The notes beneath the pieces were generated by a model. The model made no database searches. It was not told the origin of the DNA and saw only the letters and a list, made by a program, of their open reading frames with translations. Positions 36,468 to 45,067 of a stretch of 64,000 nucleotides of DNA are shown piece after piece (the first letter of the stretch is position 1; every line of letters starts with the position of its first letter). Source of the stretch: Pseudodesulfovibrio sp. (GTDB lineage: Bacteria > Desulfobacterota > Desulfovibrionia > Desulfovibrionales > Desulfovibrionaceae); assembly GCA_016744135.1 (NCBI GenBank), contig JADGEX010000001.1, positions 1,933,029 to 1,997,028 of the forward strand. Direction: 5' to 3'. The translations under genes were made by a program, and so were the position numbers.

Positions 36468-36506
36468 ATCCCGACCAAACTATATAGCCTGGTCGGGATT
36501 CTTTTC
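36468..36506 (+). terminator. Terminator after the unknown gene
   Basis: ATCCCGACCA (36468-36477) pairs with TGGTCGGGAT (36490-36499), followed by TCTTTT. Confidence 0.8.
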
Positions 36507-36663
36507 CCCCCAAATAGAACCCTTAATTCCAGCCCAAAAAAACACATTTTCTCCCTGCACCTTCCTTGAAACGTCCACTTTCTGTTTGCCGTTTACCCGA
36601 TAGTTTCTGCCCTTCCCCGATTATTTGATTGCCTGAGGCCTTAATTCATCTATTGTCTATGAC

Positions 36664-37503
36664 ATGGACGCAGAATTCACTGGTCGTACCGGCCCCCAAA
36701 TCCTGCTGTCGGCAGGGTGTCTTTTCCATCTCCCGCTGAAGCTCATCGCGCGCATTGGCCGGGACGCTGGTTTTGTGGGCATGGAGTTAATCATGAATTC
36801 CCCCAAACTCACACCCGAGGCCGGACTGGAAAAAATTGATGAAATACTGCCCATACGAAGTTTGCACGCACCGTTCCGCGATTGGTCAGCCTGGGGCGGG
36901 CACCTCAATTCATGGAAAGCGACGACAGCCTTGGCCAACTCGCTTCCTCAAGCCGACCACATAACCATGCACCCCCCTGGCTCCAAGCTCGCTAACATGA
37001 TCCAGAACCGCTGGTTCGAAAAGGCGTATGATTTACCATTGTTGCTTGATGCCAAAGGGCGTATTCAATTTTCACTAGAAAACATGCCGTGGGTCGAAGG
37101 ATCTCCTTTCGCCAGAGACCCACTCGAAAAACTCATGGACCAATGCCGAGACAAAAATGTCGGCCTTACCTTCGATGTGTGTCACATGGGTGTCTCTGGA
37201 CGCGATGTACTCCATGCCATAGACAAAGTACCTGACGAACTGTTGTACAATGTGCATTACTCTGATGCAGTTGGGTACACCGAACACCTGACGCCCGGCG
37301 TAGGGAACCTGCCACTGGAAGACTTTCTCCACCGACTTGGCAAACGCGGCTATGACCGTTACATAACTCTTGAATTGGAGCCGGCTGCATTCCCGGATGA
37401 TGTTGAGGGGACCATTAGAATTCTCTCAGACTTACGGGAAACCATACAAGCGCAATTGGAACAAGGAAAGAGAGACACCAAATATGCCGCACGCATACCT
37501 TGA
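36664..37503 (+). CDS. TIM-barrel protein of the sugar-phosphate isomerase / AP-endonuclease 2 superfamily
   Basis: 279 residues. Strand-end acidic and His residues typical of the xylose-isomerase-like barrel are present: GFVGMELI, SLHAPF, ITMHPPG, FSLENMPW, LTFDVCHMG, LYNVHYSD, ITLELEP, consistent with a two- to three-metal site. The exact reaction (isomerase, epimerase, endonuclease or cobamide-type hydrolase) cannot be told. Its last 20 bases overlap the thioesterase gene. The start ATG lacks a clear ribosome site. Confidence 0.85.
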   Translation: MDAEFTGRTGPQILLSAGCLFHLPLKLIARIGRDAGFVGMELIMNSPKLTPEAGLEKIDEILPIRSLHAPFRDWSAWGGHLNSWKATTALANSLPQADHITMHPPGSKLANMIQNRWFEKAYDLPLLLDAKGRIQFSLENMPWVEGSPFARDPLEKLMDQCRDKNVGLTFDVCHMGVSGRDVLHAIDKVPDELLYNVHYSDAVGYTEHLTPGVGNLPLEDFLHRLGKRGYDRYITLELEPAAFPDDVEGTIRILSDLRETIQAQLEQGKRDTKYAARIP

Positions 37504-37891
37504 ACAAGTTCGCCAAAAAGACCAAACCATCAATCCACTCCTTGCCTTCCTTGGCATTGAAGTTGATGAGATCAAACCGGACAACGCCGTTCTCAGACTG
37601 CCAGCCAAACCGGAACTCCTTCAAGGCGCGGGGGTTGTCGCCGGTGGCATACTGGCGACCCTGTTGGATGAAACCATGGCCCATGCCGTACTGGGCGGGA
37701 ATCCGCAAGGTAAACGCACCGCCACTGTAGACATGAATGTCAGCTACCTTCATCCGGTACAACCTAATACAGATCTCGTTTGCAAAGCCCGAGTGGTCAA
37801 ACGAGGCAGCCGCATAATTTTCGCTGAAGCCAGCGTACTGGGCGAAGGACGTGAAGTTGCCCGAGCCACCGCATCTTTCCTGCTAATATGA
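37484..37891 (+). CDS. PaaI-type hotdog thioesterase
   Basis: 135 residues with the hotdog-fold core: GAGVVAGGILATLLDETMAH (catalytic acid in the central helix) and TVDMNVSYLHPVQP. Hydrolyses acyl- or aryl-CoA thioesters. The ATG at 37484 lies inside the end of the barrel gene, so the two are translationally linked. Substrate unknown. Confidence 0.88.
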   Translation: MPHAYLEQVRQKDQTINPLLAFLGIEVDEIKPDNAVLRLPAKPELLQGAGVVAGGILATLLDETMAHAVLGGNPQGKRTATVDMNVSYLHPVQPNTDLVCKARVVKRGSRIIFAEASVLGEGREVARATASFLLI

Positions 37892-37948
37892 CACATTCCC
37901 TTGCCCTTGATTTTTCCATGATTACATCCTGAATTGGAGGACATACCC

Positions 37949-38386
37949 ATGACGACTGACACCAAACTCATTGTCTGCCCCGCCTGCCGCGCTCTCAACC
38001 GTGTTCACACAGGCCGTGAAGCCGAAGCTGTGTGCGGCAAATGCAAAACCAAGGTCTTCGAAGCAACACCTCTGGAACTGGTCGGCCCCACTTTTGATCG
38101 CCATATCACCAAAAACGACGTCCCCGTGCTGGTGGATTTCTATTCTCCCACCTGCGGACCATGTCTAATGATGGGGCCACAGTTTGACGATGCGGCCAAA
38201 CGGCTTCACCCCAAAGCGCGCCTAGCTAAACTGGATACGACGGCGGACCAAGCCATTGCAGCTCGCTTCAATGTCATGGCCGTTCCCACGTTGATCCTTT
38301 TCAAGGAAGGTCGTGAAATCGCACGCCAGCAAGGTGCCATGAATACGCAGGATATTGAGAACTGGGTCAACAGCTCCATAGGCTAA
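37949..38386 (+). CDS. trxC: Thioredoxin 2 (zinc-finger thioredoxin)
   Basis: 145 residues. An N-terminal zinc finger (CPAC near residue 10, CGKC near residue 29) precedes a thioredoxin fold with the active site CGPC and the cis-Pro in AVPTLILF. This is the TrxC architecture, a general disulfide reductant often linked to oxidative stress. TTGGAGG precedes the ATG at 37949. Confidence 0.95.
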   Translation: MTTDTKLIVCPACRALNRVHTGREAEAVCGKCKTKVFEATPLELVGPTFDRHITKNDVPVLVDFYSPTCGPCLMMGPQFDDAAKRLHPKARLAKLDTTADQAIAARFNVMAVPTLILFKEGREIARQQGAMNTQDIENWVNSSIG

Positions 38387-38434
38387 TTTCCTAAACCCCC
38401 TTGACGTAAAGTGGTACAGAGGCGAGAACTATCT

Positions 38435-39490
38435 ATGCTCTCCCTCGACGTACCCTTTGTCCCGGATGGGGACTATCCTGATTTCCTGGCCCGACATGCA
38501 GCATCGCTGACCTCGGTTCATTTCTCTTTATATGATCAACGACTGGCAGATAGTCGGCACCGCATGGAAAGCCCGGGACTGGATAAAATCATCTCGGACC
38601 TTTCTGCCCTTGAGGATGTGGATAAATATGTGCTCATGAACGCACGTCTTCATGCACCAGGACGGTATTTTGGTAAAACCGGACTGGACGAAACTGCACG
38701 ACGCCTTGAACACATTCTTGAAAAAACAGATATTTCAGGTGTCATCTTTGCCGATCCGTATTTTCTTCAGGCACTTTCCGACACCCATCCTGATCTGGCA
38801 GGATCGCTGGAAGCCATCCCAAGCGTCAATTGTATGCTGGATTCACCCGAACGACTTTTTGCCATGCTTGCCATGATTGACGGGACCATGTTCAAGCCAC
38901 CGTCCCGCATCGTCCCCGACCGGGCGCTGAATAGAAATCCTTCACGGCTACAAGAAATAGTGAACGCAGTACGCAGCCTCTACCCGGCCATGAAGATTCA
39001 CCTTCTGGCCAACGAAGGATGCCTGTATCAATGCCCATACAAACCGGCCCATGATGCACATATATCGTTGGTCAACGAAGGACTGTGCCACGAACGAACC
39101 TTTGCCATGAACCGAGACCTCGGCTGTATTCGTAGGCTGCTACAGGACCCTGGTCTCATGCTCGCCTCCCCTTTCATTCGGCCAGAAGACATCCATCGCT
39201 ATGAAGGACAGGTGGACGGTATCAAATTGTGTGGACGCACAAAGGGAATCCTTTTCCTCAAACGCGCCATAACCGCCTATATTGACGGCTCTTACACAGG
39301 CAACCTGCTCAATCTCATGGATGCCATGGGCGACCTCGCAAACCGAATAGATATCCCCAACAAGGAACTACCCGACCAAATATTCGCTCAGGTCTCAACT
39401 TGTGACAAGAACTGCGCCGACTGCGGGTGGTGCCACGGCGTCATGCAATCGATTTCCACACAGACCGATCCGGCTCTTTCCAGACTGTAG
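38435..39490 (+). CDS. U32-peptidase-like Fe-S protein
   Basis: 351 residues. Parts resemble the U32 family (UbiU/UbiV, YegQ): IHLLANEGCLYQCPYK, a later LGCIRRL, IKLCGRT, and a C-terminal CDKNCADCGWC cluster. The many conserved-looking cysteines suggest an iron-sulfur cluster as in UbiU/UbiV, and no classical protease site is visible. I chose the ATG at 38435; a GTG eight codons upstream is possible. Reaction unknown; RNA or quinone hydroxylation roles are known for relatives. Confidence 0.7.
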   Translation: MLSLDVPFVPDGDYPDFLARHAASLTSVHFSLYDQRLADSRHRMESPGLDKIISDLSALEDVDKYVLMNARLHAPGRYFGKTGLDETARRLEHILEKTDISGVIFADPYFLQALSDTHPDLAGSLEAIPSVNCMLDSPERLFAMLAMIDGTMFKPPSRIVPDRALNRNPSRLQEIVNAVRSLYPAMKIHLLANEGCLYQCPYKPAHDAHISLVNEGLCHERTFAMNRDLGCIRRLLQDPGLMLASPFIRPEDIHRYEGQVDGIKLCGRTKGILFLKRAITAYIDGSYTGNLLNLMDAMGDLANRIDIPNKELPDQIFAQVSTCDKNCADCGWCHGVMQSISTQTDPALSRL

Positions 39491-39555
39491 CCGCCGGTTT
39501 CCATTCCATCTTTTTTAAAAATGACATAGACTTGTCTGCATACAAGGAGAGACTC

Positions 39556-40131
39556 ATGAAAAAATCACTCGGCCCCAAGACACTGGCCCAACCTGCACCG
39601 GTATGGGCTGTTGGCGCATATGATGAAGACAACAAACCCAATGCCATGATCGCAGCTTGGGGCGGCATATGCAGCTCCGACCCTGCCAGCCTGACCGTGT
39701 CTTTGCGTCCGTCCCGCCACACCTATGCGGGCATCATGAAACACAAAGCGTTCACCGTCTCTGTCTGCCCTGAATATCTGGCCGCAGAGTCGGATTTCCT
39801 CGGCATGGTCTCAGGCAAAAAAGTAGACAAATTCGCTGCCACCGGCCTGACTCCGACAAAGAGTGACTGCGTCAATGCCCCTTACATCGAAGAATTTCCG
39901 CTGGTCATCGAATGCGAACTGACCGGCACGTATGAACAGGGCATCCACACTCTGCTCATCGGCGAAATCAAGGACGTAAAATGCGACGAAGACAAACTCG
40001 TTGATGGCAAACACCCTGATCCTGAAAAAATCCTTCCCCTGATTTTCAGCCCCGGCACTCGCGCCTACCACACTGTTTCAAAATTCGTGGGGCAGGGTTT
40101 CAGTATCGGTAAAAAATACATAAAAAAATAG
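39556..40131 (+). CDS. Flavin reductase-like (FMN-binding) protein
   Basis: 191 residues of the split-barrel flavin reductase family (flavoredoxin-type): PVWAVGAYDEDNKPNAMIAA, SLTVSLRPSRHTY and FTVSVCPEYLAAESDFLG are typical of the FMN-binding region. Desulfovibrio flavoredoxin, which feeds electrons to thiosulfate reduction, belongs to this family, but members vary. AAGGAG precedes the ATG. Confidence 0.88.
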   Translation: MKKSLGPKTLAQPAPVWAVGAYDEDNKPNAMIAAWGGICSSDPASLTVSLRPSRHTYAGIMKHKAFTVSVCPEYLAAESDFLGMVSGKKVDKFAATGLTPTKSDCVNAPYIEEFPLVIECELTGTYEQGIHTLLIGEIKDVKCDEDKLVDGKHPDPEKILPLIFSPGTRAYHTVSKFVGQGFSIGKKYIKK

Positions 40132-40140
40132 ACGGTGAAT

Positions 40141-41454
40141 ATGACCCGGCATGCCATTGCGCTTGTTCTGACGCTTCTTCTATTCGCGGGTTGCGCTGCA
40201 CAAGACCCAAACGCCCCCGTTCTTGATCTGATCGAACTGGAACAAAATGCGGGTGCGTATCATGGCCTGCCGGTCAATTCCCCACTCATTTCAGCCGAAG
40301 CCCAGCAGCAAGCCTTTGACGATTTTCTGAAGAAACACTTCGGTCCTTGGGAACAAATCGAACCCAAACACCCGGCGGATGAGGCTTTCTGGGGATTGGC
40401 AGTGTACGGCCACAAAAAGCTGTACGGGGAGAATACGCTGCTTCGTGATCCTCGCTGGATACTCAATATGACCGAGGCCTCACGAATTGAGGCCTATCCT
40501 TCCATGGGCCGACGCGCCATTGCCGTGACCAACACAAACATGCGGGTACTGCCCACCAATCAACCGGTATTCTATAATTTCAAACGGGCCGGAGAAGGAT
40601 TCCCTTTCGACTACATGCAAAACTCGCTGATCCTTGCCGGAACGCCGCTATATGCGGCCCATGTCAGCGCAGATGGAGCATGGATTCTCGTGGAATCCCG
40701 CTTTGCCTTCGGGTGGGTACCGGCTCGAGAAATAGCATGGGTGGATGACACTTTTGCCACGGCATACCAAACCGGAACATACAAAACACTTACTGCAGAC
40801 AGTGCTCCAGTAACCGATAAAGATGGAAACCATTGTTTCATCGCGCACATCGGGACATTAATCCCCGTCATTCCGGCGACACAAGGCCAACCGGAATCCT
40901 TCATAATCCCGATCCGTGATCGCCACGGAAACGCTATCGCTGCCCACGCGACACTGCCACAAAAGACAACGGAGACAGCACCGATCCCGGCCACTCCCGC
41001 CAATTTCACCAAGCTGGCAAATGCCATGCTCGGCCTGCAATACGGCTGGGGCGGATTGTATGAGAATCGAGATTGTTCGGCCACAACCATGGACCTGATG
41101 GCCGCGTTCGGTATCTTTTTGCCACGCAATTCCAGCCAGCAAATCAAATTTGGCAAATTGACCCTCTTGGAAAACTTAGACTCCGATGAAAAAAAGGAAC
41201 TGATCGTGGAAAGAGCTGTTCCGTTCATGACACTGGTCCGTAAACCCGGACATATCATGCTCTACATCGGCAGTCGCGATGACGAACCCATCGTCTTGCA
41301 TTCGGTATGGGGCGTAAAAACCAAGGTCGGCGACGGCTATGGCCGAAAAATCATCGGAACCACAGCCATCACCACACTGGAACCGGGACTTGAACTGGAC
41401 AATCTGGCCACAACTCTACTCGATTCAGTCTCTCGCATTTCAACTTTGCCATAA
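40141..41454 (+). CDS. SH3-domain NlpC/P60 (C40) peptidase lipoprotein
   Basis: 437 residues. Lipoprotein signal with FAGC, then SH3-like domains (about 115-290) and a C-terminal NlpC/P60 domain with the nucleophile Cys312 in RDCSATTMD and the His in KPGHIMLYIG. Such enzymes cleave peptidoglycan stem peptides. A GTG at 40135 is an alternative start. It lies nine bases after the flavin reductase, so they may be cotranscribed. Confidence 0.9.
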   Translation: MTRHAIALVLTLLLFAGCAAQDPNAPVLDLIELEQNAGAYHGLPVNSPLISAEAQQQAFDDFLKKHFGPWEQIEPKHPADEAFWGLAVYGHKKLYGENTLLRDPRWILNMTEASRIEAYPSMGRRAIAVTNTNMRVLPTNQPVFYNFKRAGEGFPFDYMQNSLILAGTPLYAAHVSADGAWILVESRFAFGWVPAREIAWVDDTFATAYQTGTYKTLTADSAPVTDKDGNHCFIAHIGTLIPVIPATQGQPESFIIPIRDRHGNAIAAHATLPQKTTETAPIPATPANFTKLANAMLGLQYGWGGLYENRDCSATTMDLMAAFGIFLPRNSSQQIKFGKLTLLENLDSDEKKELIVERAVPFMTLVRKPGHIMLYIGSRDDEPIVLHSVWGVKTKVGDGYGRKIIGTTAITTLEPGLELDNLATTLLDSVSRISTLP

Positions 41455-41471
41455 AGCGACGGAACTCCAAC

Positions 41472-41717
41472 TCACTCATCGCCTTCGAGATCGTCCCACC
41501 GCTCACGGAACACGTAATTACTTATGTTCCGATCTCGCTGTTCGCGTATCCAGCGGTGTAAATCTTCAGGAAGAGCACGCCACGCCCCCTTGTCTTCCCG
41601 CTTCCAGGCGGGCAACCCCTTGTCTCGAACCAGTTCTATAATGTTTCGCGAATTTTCCCCGACCGCATCACAAATTTCACGCGCACCTTTCAAACATATG
41701 TCCTGAGATTTCAGCAT
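41472..41717 (-). CDS. Small helix-turn-helix protein, phage-type
   Basis: 81 residues: NSRNIIELVRDKGLPAWKRE looks like the recognition region of an excisionase/MerR-like or small-terminase-type winged helix (choosing a helix after a short turn, then a Trp and Lys). Its ATG overlaps the stop of the DUF5675 gene by seven bases. DNA-binding role inferred; it could be the small terminase subunit missing beside terL, but that is speculative. Confidence 0.7.
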   Translation of the reverse strand: MLKSQDICLKGAREICDAVGENSRNIIELVRDKGLPAWKREDKGAWRALPEDLHRWIREQRDRNISNYVFRERWDDLEGDE

Positions 41718-42112
41718 CGCTCTTCCACCCTCACCACAAAAAACCGTTGACCACCCAACCGATCCAAAAATTCACGAAAAGCGGATCGCGACTGCATGAC
41801 CCCTCGAGAACCTTCAAGAAAACCAAAATTCCTGCCGAGCAAAACACACCCATGGGTATCACCCACTACATTGCCGGGATGAAACAGAATATGAGACCTC
41901 CCCGGCACATCAGATACTTCATACGTCCGTCCAAAAGAAGGTGAATCCACTCGGTTGCACAAGTATTCACCCGCGGGAATACACGACTTGTCTGGCTGAT
42001 TACCACGATCCGGTGGTTCCAAAGTCACGCACAGAACCTGTCCATTAAAACGTAAAACTCCAAAGGTTCCTTCTTTCCCCTTTTCCAATCGCACAATTTC
42101 CACTTTTTCCAT
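41711..42112 (-). CDS. DUF5675 family protein (phage-associated)
   Basis: 133 residues. EPPDRGNQPDKSCIPAGEY, then PGRSHILFHPGNVVGDTHGC, VLLGR and a SRSAFREFLD helix are the pattern of DUF5675, usually found in phage lysis or tail regions and sometimes related to L,D-transpeptidase-like folds. The Cys in DTHGC could be catalytic. It is transcribed divergently from the S24 repressor. Confidence 0.8.
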   Translation of the reverse strand: MEKVEIVRLEKGKEGTFGVLRFNGQVLCVTLEPPDRGNQPDKSCIPAGEYLCNRVDSPSFGRTYEVSDVPGRSHILFHPGNVVGDTHGCVLLGRNFGFLEGSRGVMQSRSAFREFLDRLGGQRFFVVRVEERC

Positions 42113-42137
42113 GATTCACCGCTCCTGTTTTTGCCAA

Positions 42138-42160
42138 ATCACAAATTGCTTTTTTGTGAT
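42138..42160. promoter_or_regulatory. Palindromic operator between DUF5675 and repressor genes
   Basis: ATCACAAA (42138-42145) and TTTGTGAT (42153-42160), perfect 8-bp arms with a seven-base spacer, in the 156-base divergent intergenic region. Position and symmetry fit an operator for the neighbouring S24 repressor. Confidence 0.55.
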
Positions 42161-42268
42161 ATAGTCAATGGTCTATTTGAAAGTCAACAAAATTAGACAC
42201 AATCATTTAGACATTTACCAATTTTTATGTATAAACAGACCAACCATTAACCCAAATAAGAGGATCTC

Positions 42269-43015
42269 ATGGGATTCACCGACGATGTGCGGCAAGCACT
42301 TATTAACCGCATCGGCCCAGGTAGACGATACTCCAACAACAAACGGATGGCAGACGAACTCGGGGTCGACCCATCCCAACTCAATCGCTTTCTAAAAAAG
42401 GAACGCGGTCTCAATTCGGAATCTCTCGGACACATTCTCGACAAAGTGGGAATCTCCGTTGTCTTCGGCGATGAACCGGCAGATGCCTCACGAGAGGTCT
42501 GCTTCACCCTGCCGGACGCAAACAAATCCAAAACAACAAGGTCAGAGCCACAATCAGACGATTACATGGCAGTTCCGCTGGTCAGCCCCGCCCTAGCTGT
42601 GTCCCCTGGTATGATCCCTGAAGCAAATGTCGAAGGATGGATACTGGTATGGCGGCATCAGGAATCTATTCGCTTCCGCTCGAATCTGGTGGCCGTGGAA
42701 ATCGGTGCCGGAGAACACTCCATGGAACCGACACTTCACTCTGGCGACATTGTCATCGTTGATCGAAGCGACCGAGACCCCAGTCCCGCCGGAAAAATCA
42801 TGCTTGTCCGCGAACCGGGGTCTACCGGCGCAATCAACATCAAACGCGTCAATACCAGACGCTTTGATGACGACGTGGAATTGATCTTTTACTCGGAAGA
42901 CAATCGTGCCCATCCTCCAATGACGTACCGACTAAAACGAGACTTCCAAGGGGATATTGCTCACGCCATCGGTGGCAATGTGGTTTGGGCCTGGAACGAT
43001 ATGTCCAGGAAATAG
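42269..43015 (+). CDS. Phage-type repressor (HTH + S24 peptidase domain)
   Basis: 248 residues. An N-terminal helix-turn-helix (NKRMADELGVDPSQLNRFLK, residues 26-45) and a C-terminal LexA/CI-like domain with Ser151 in GEHSMEPTL and Lys192 in NIKRVN, the expected self-cleavage dyad. The usual Ala-Gly or Cys-Gly cleavage site is not evident in the linker. AGAGGA precedes the ATG. It may control the divergent lysis-type genes in response to DNA damage, as phage repressors do. Confidence 0.88.
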   Translation: MGFTDDVRQALINRIGPGRRYSNNKRMADELGVDPSQLNRFLKKERGLNSESLGHILDKVGISVVFGDEPADASREVCFTLPDANKSKTTRSEPQSDDYMAVPLVSPALAVSPGMIPEANVEGWILVWRHQESIRFRSNLVAVEIGAGEHSMEPTLHSGDIVIVDRSDRDPSPAGKIMLVREPGSTGAINIKRVNTRRFDDDVELIFYSEDNRAHPPMTYRLKRDFQGDIAHAIGGNVVWAWNDMSRK

Positions 43016-43040
43016 ATATCCAACATCACAAAGGACACAC

Positions 43041-44027
43041 ATGTTAGACTATCGACAATTTCTGACAAAAAATATGTACGGAACATTCGTCATACTCCTT
43101 ATCGGGCTACTGGCATTTCCTGTTCAAGCCGCTGACACGACAAACACCGCTCTTGCCTCTAAAATTGCATCCATGCTGCTCAGTCAGGACCAAATAAAAC
43201 GCGCCGCTGGGGTCAAAGCTTTGTCTGAAAACGGGCAGGGATGTATGGAGTGTTTCCTGAAAATAACCGACAATGGGACAACAGACCAACGCCGCGGTGC
43301 TGTTCTCGCGCTGGCTCTCCTGCCCGTACCGGAACTGGCGACAAACGGGCTACTCAAGGCTTTGAACGATAAAGACGCCACCGTCCGCAGTCTGGCTGCA
43401 CACGCACTGGCAAAAATAGGACAAGCCGCAGCCAAACCGACCGCCCGACTCCTGCTTCATCCAGATGAACGGGTCCGCAACGGCGCAGCACTGGCTCTCA
43501 GCAAAATGGGCGAATCAGCAATTCCCGCCTTGACGACCATGCTAAAAATGGATGATCCCTTTGCCAAAGCAAAAGCGGCTTGGCTGCTCGGGAGAATGGG
43601 TCACGAAGCCTTACCCGCCGTACCGGCTCTGATCCACGCACTGAATGACAAAGATATACGTGTAGTCCATGTCATCTGTGAAAGTCTTGACCTGATCGGC
43701 CCGAATCCGGCAGTCGTCTACCACGAATTGACACTGATCGGCATTTCCAGCAGCCAATGTCCGGTCACACGCATAGGGACAAATGCAGCCCCTAGTCTTG
43801 TCAGACTTCTGACCAGACCGGGTACACCCATGGGCAACATTGCCCTTTATACACTTGCTCGCATGGGCAGAGTTGCCGAACCTGCCCTCAAGGCGGCCCT
43901 TGCAACCGGCACTGATAGCCAAAAAATCGCCGCAGCCCTGCTGTTGACGGGGATAGACCCGGAACTAGCAAGCACGCTGCCCGAAGAACTGCGCCGGTCC
44001 ATGACCGGAGCCATGCATACCCAATAA
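43041..44027 (+). CDS. Periplasmic HEAT-repeat protein
   Basis: 328 residues. Signal peptide to VQAA (about residue 30), then HEAT/PBS-lyase-type repeats (LLKALNDKDATVRSLAAHAL, RLLLHPDERVRNGAALALSK, ALIHALNDKDIRVVHVICES). A helical scaffold for protein binding; no enzyme motif. Followed 13 bases later by the next gene and probably cotranscribed with it. Confidence 0.85.
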   Translation: MLDYRQFLTKNMYGTFVILLIGLLAFPVQAADTTNTALASKIASMLLSQDQIKRAAGVKALSENGQGCMECFLKITDNGTTDQRRGAVLALALLPVPELATNGLLKALNDKDATVRSLAAHALAKIGQAAAKPTARLLLHPDERVRNGAALALSKMGESAIPALTTMLKMDDPFAKAKAAWLLGRMGHEALPAVPALIHALNDKDIRVVHVICESLDLIGPNPAVVYHELTLIGISSSQCPVTRIGTNAAPSLVRLLTRPGTPMGNIALYTLARMGRVAEPALKAALATGTDSQKIAAALLLTGIDPELASTLPEELRRSMTGAMHTQ

Positions 44028-44040
44028 CATCGGAGTCATC

Positions 44041-44442
44041 ATGACAGAACTTATTTACGCGCTTATCTGCTCAGACCTCATCATTGATAAGGATTCAAAT
44101 TCCACGTCGTTTATTCGCACCATCGAACATGCCGTGGTTCCCGAACTCCCGGCTACCCTGCCATCAATCTTCTTTGCCAGTCTGTGGGACTTGGAAAAGA
44201 GTGGAGAAAAGCCCTTTACCGTTTCCTTGAACCTCATACCGCCTACAGGAGACCCCATCACTCTGGGTATGCAGGAAATTACTCCCGGAGGCACCATGCT
44301 GCACAAGATGAATTTCCAACTTCCAGGCTTGCGGGTAGAAAATGAAGGCAAGCATATTATCGAGGTTGCAATGAAAGCAGAAGGGGACTGGAAAACACTG
44401 GCTCAGCTCCCGATATTCGTCTTTGAAAGCGACAACAAATAG
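44041..44442 (+). CDS. DUF6941-like protein
   Basis: 133 residues, predicted beta-sandwich: CSDLIIDKDSNSTSFIRTIE near the start and a C-terminal region PIFVFESD. The pattern resembles DUF6941, a widespread uncharacterised family; the match is from memory and weak. No signal peptide. Confidence 0.7.
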   Translation: MTELIYALICSDLIIDKDSNSTSFIRTIEHAVVPELPATLPSIFFASLWDLEKSGEKPFTVSLNLIPPTGDPITLGMQEITPGGTMLHKMNFQLPGLRVENEGKHIIEVAMKAEGDWKTLAQLPIFVFESDNK

Positions 44443-44471
44443 TCCCACCCAAATATTCAGCTACTCGCGTT

Positions 44472-44530
44472 CAACGTAAAAGGCCATGTAGTGCATCATT
44501 GTTTGATGCACTACATGGCCTTTTACGTTG
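44472..44530. terminator. Perfect 27-bp hairpin
   Basis: Arms 44472-44498 and 44504-44530 are exactly complementary with a five-base loop. The stem includes AAAAGGCC and GGCCTTTT near its base, like the other terminators here, but is unusually long. No gene is visible from 44531 to 44775 apart from AT-rich promoter-like sequence. Confidence 0.75.
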
Positions 44531-44775
44531 TAGAAAGAATGTAACAAGACAGAAGAGATTTAAACTTACTTATTCCATGCCTGTATTAAGCTAAATTTTT
44601 TAGAATATTTTACAATTTTTTCAAAGTAAAATAGGCTATTACGTATTAAAATTGTCAGTTTTAACTGGACATTCAAACACGCCTGACTTAGCCATCTATC
44701 ATCGATTCGATATTTATAGAAAACCACATCGTATATGCAGTATTACTGTACGACTCAAGTTGAAAAGGATCACAG

Positions 44776-44985
44776 ATGCGCCAAGTCATGCTCATGATTT
44801 CAAAGGGGACACAACGACTCCCTACAGTCAGGGAACTCGAATCCAGAGGTATTCAGGTCTCCTCTGCCGTAAAAAGAGAAAGACCTATAAAAATCGAAAT
44901 TAACAACCACGCGGACGGCATGGCAGCAACGCATTGCGCAGTTAAATATTTGCAAGAAGGGGAAACAGACGAATCCAGAATCTAA
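44776..44985 (+). CDS. Possible small protein
   Basis: 69 residues, basic, no recognised family. AAGGA lies eight bases before the ATG and a terminator begins 24 bases after the stop. The C-terminal half (HCAVKYLQEGETDESRI) is hydrophilic. Supported only by its signals and by filling an otherwise empty gap. Confidence 0.4.
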   Translation: MRQVMLMISKGTQRLPTVRELESRGIQVSSAVKRERPIKIEINNHADGMAATHCAVKYLQEGETDESRI

Positions 44986-45008
44986 AAAAACTTCAAACCG
45001 GAACAAAT

Positions 45009-45047
45009 AAAAGGCCCTGATACAGAACTGTATCAAGGCCTTTTATT
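45009..45047. terminator. Bidirectional terminator
   Basis: AAAAGGCC-C-TGATACAG pairs with CTGTATCA-A-GGCCTTTT; T-rich on both outer sides. It serves the small gene and the convergent ADH synthase gene. Confidence 0.85.
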
Positions 45048-45067
45048 CTATCAGACAAAGACAGATT

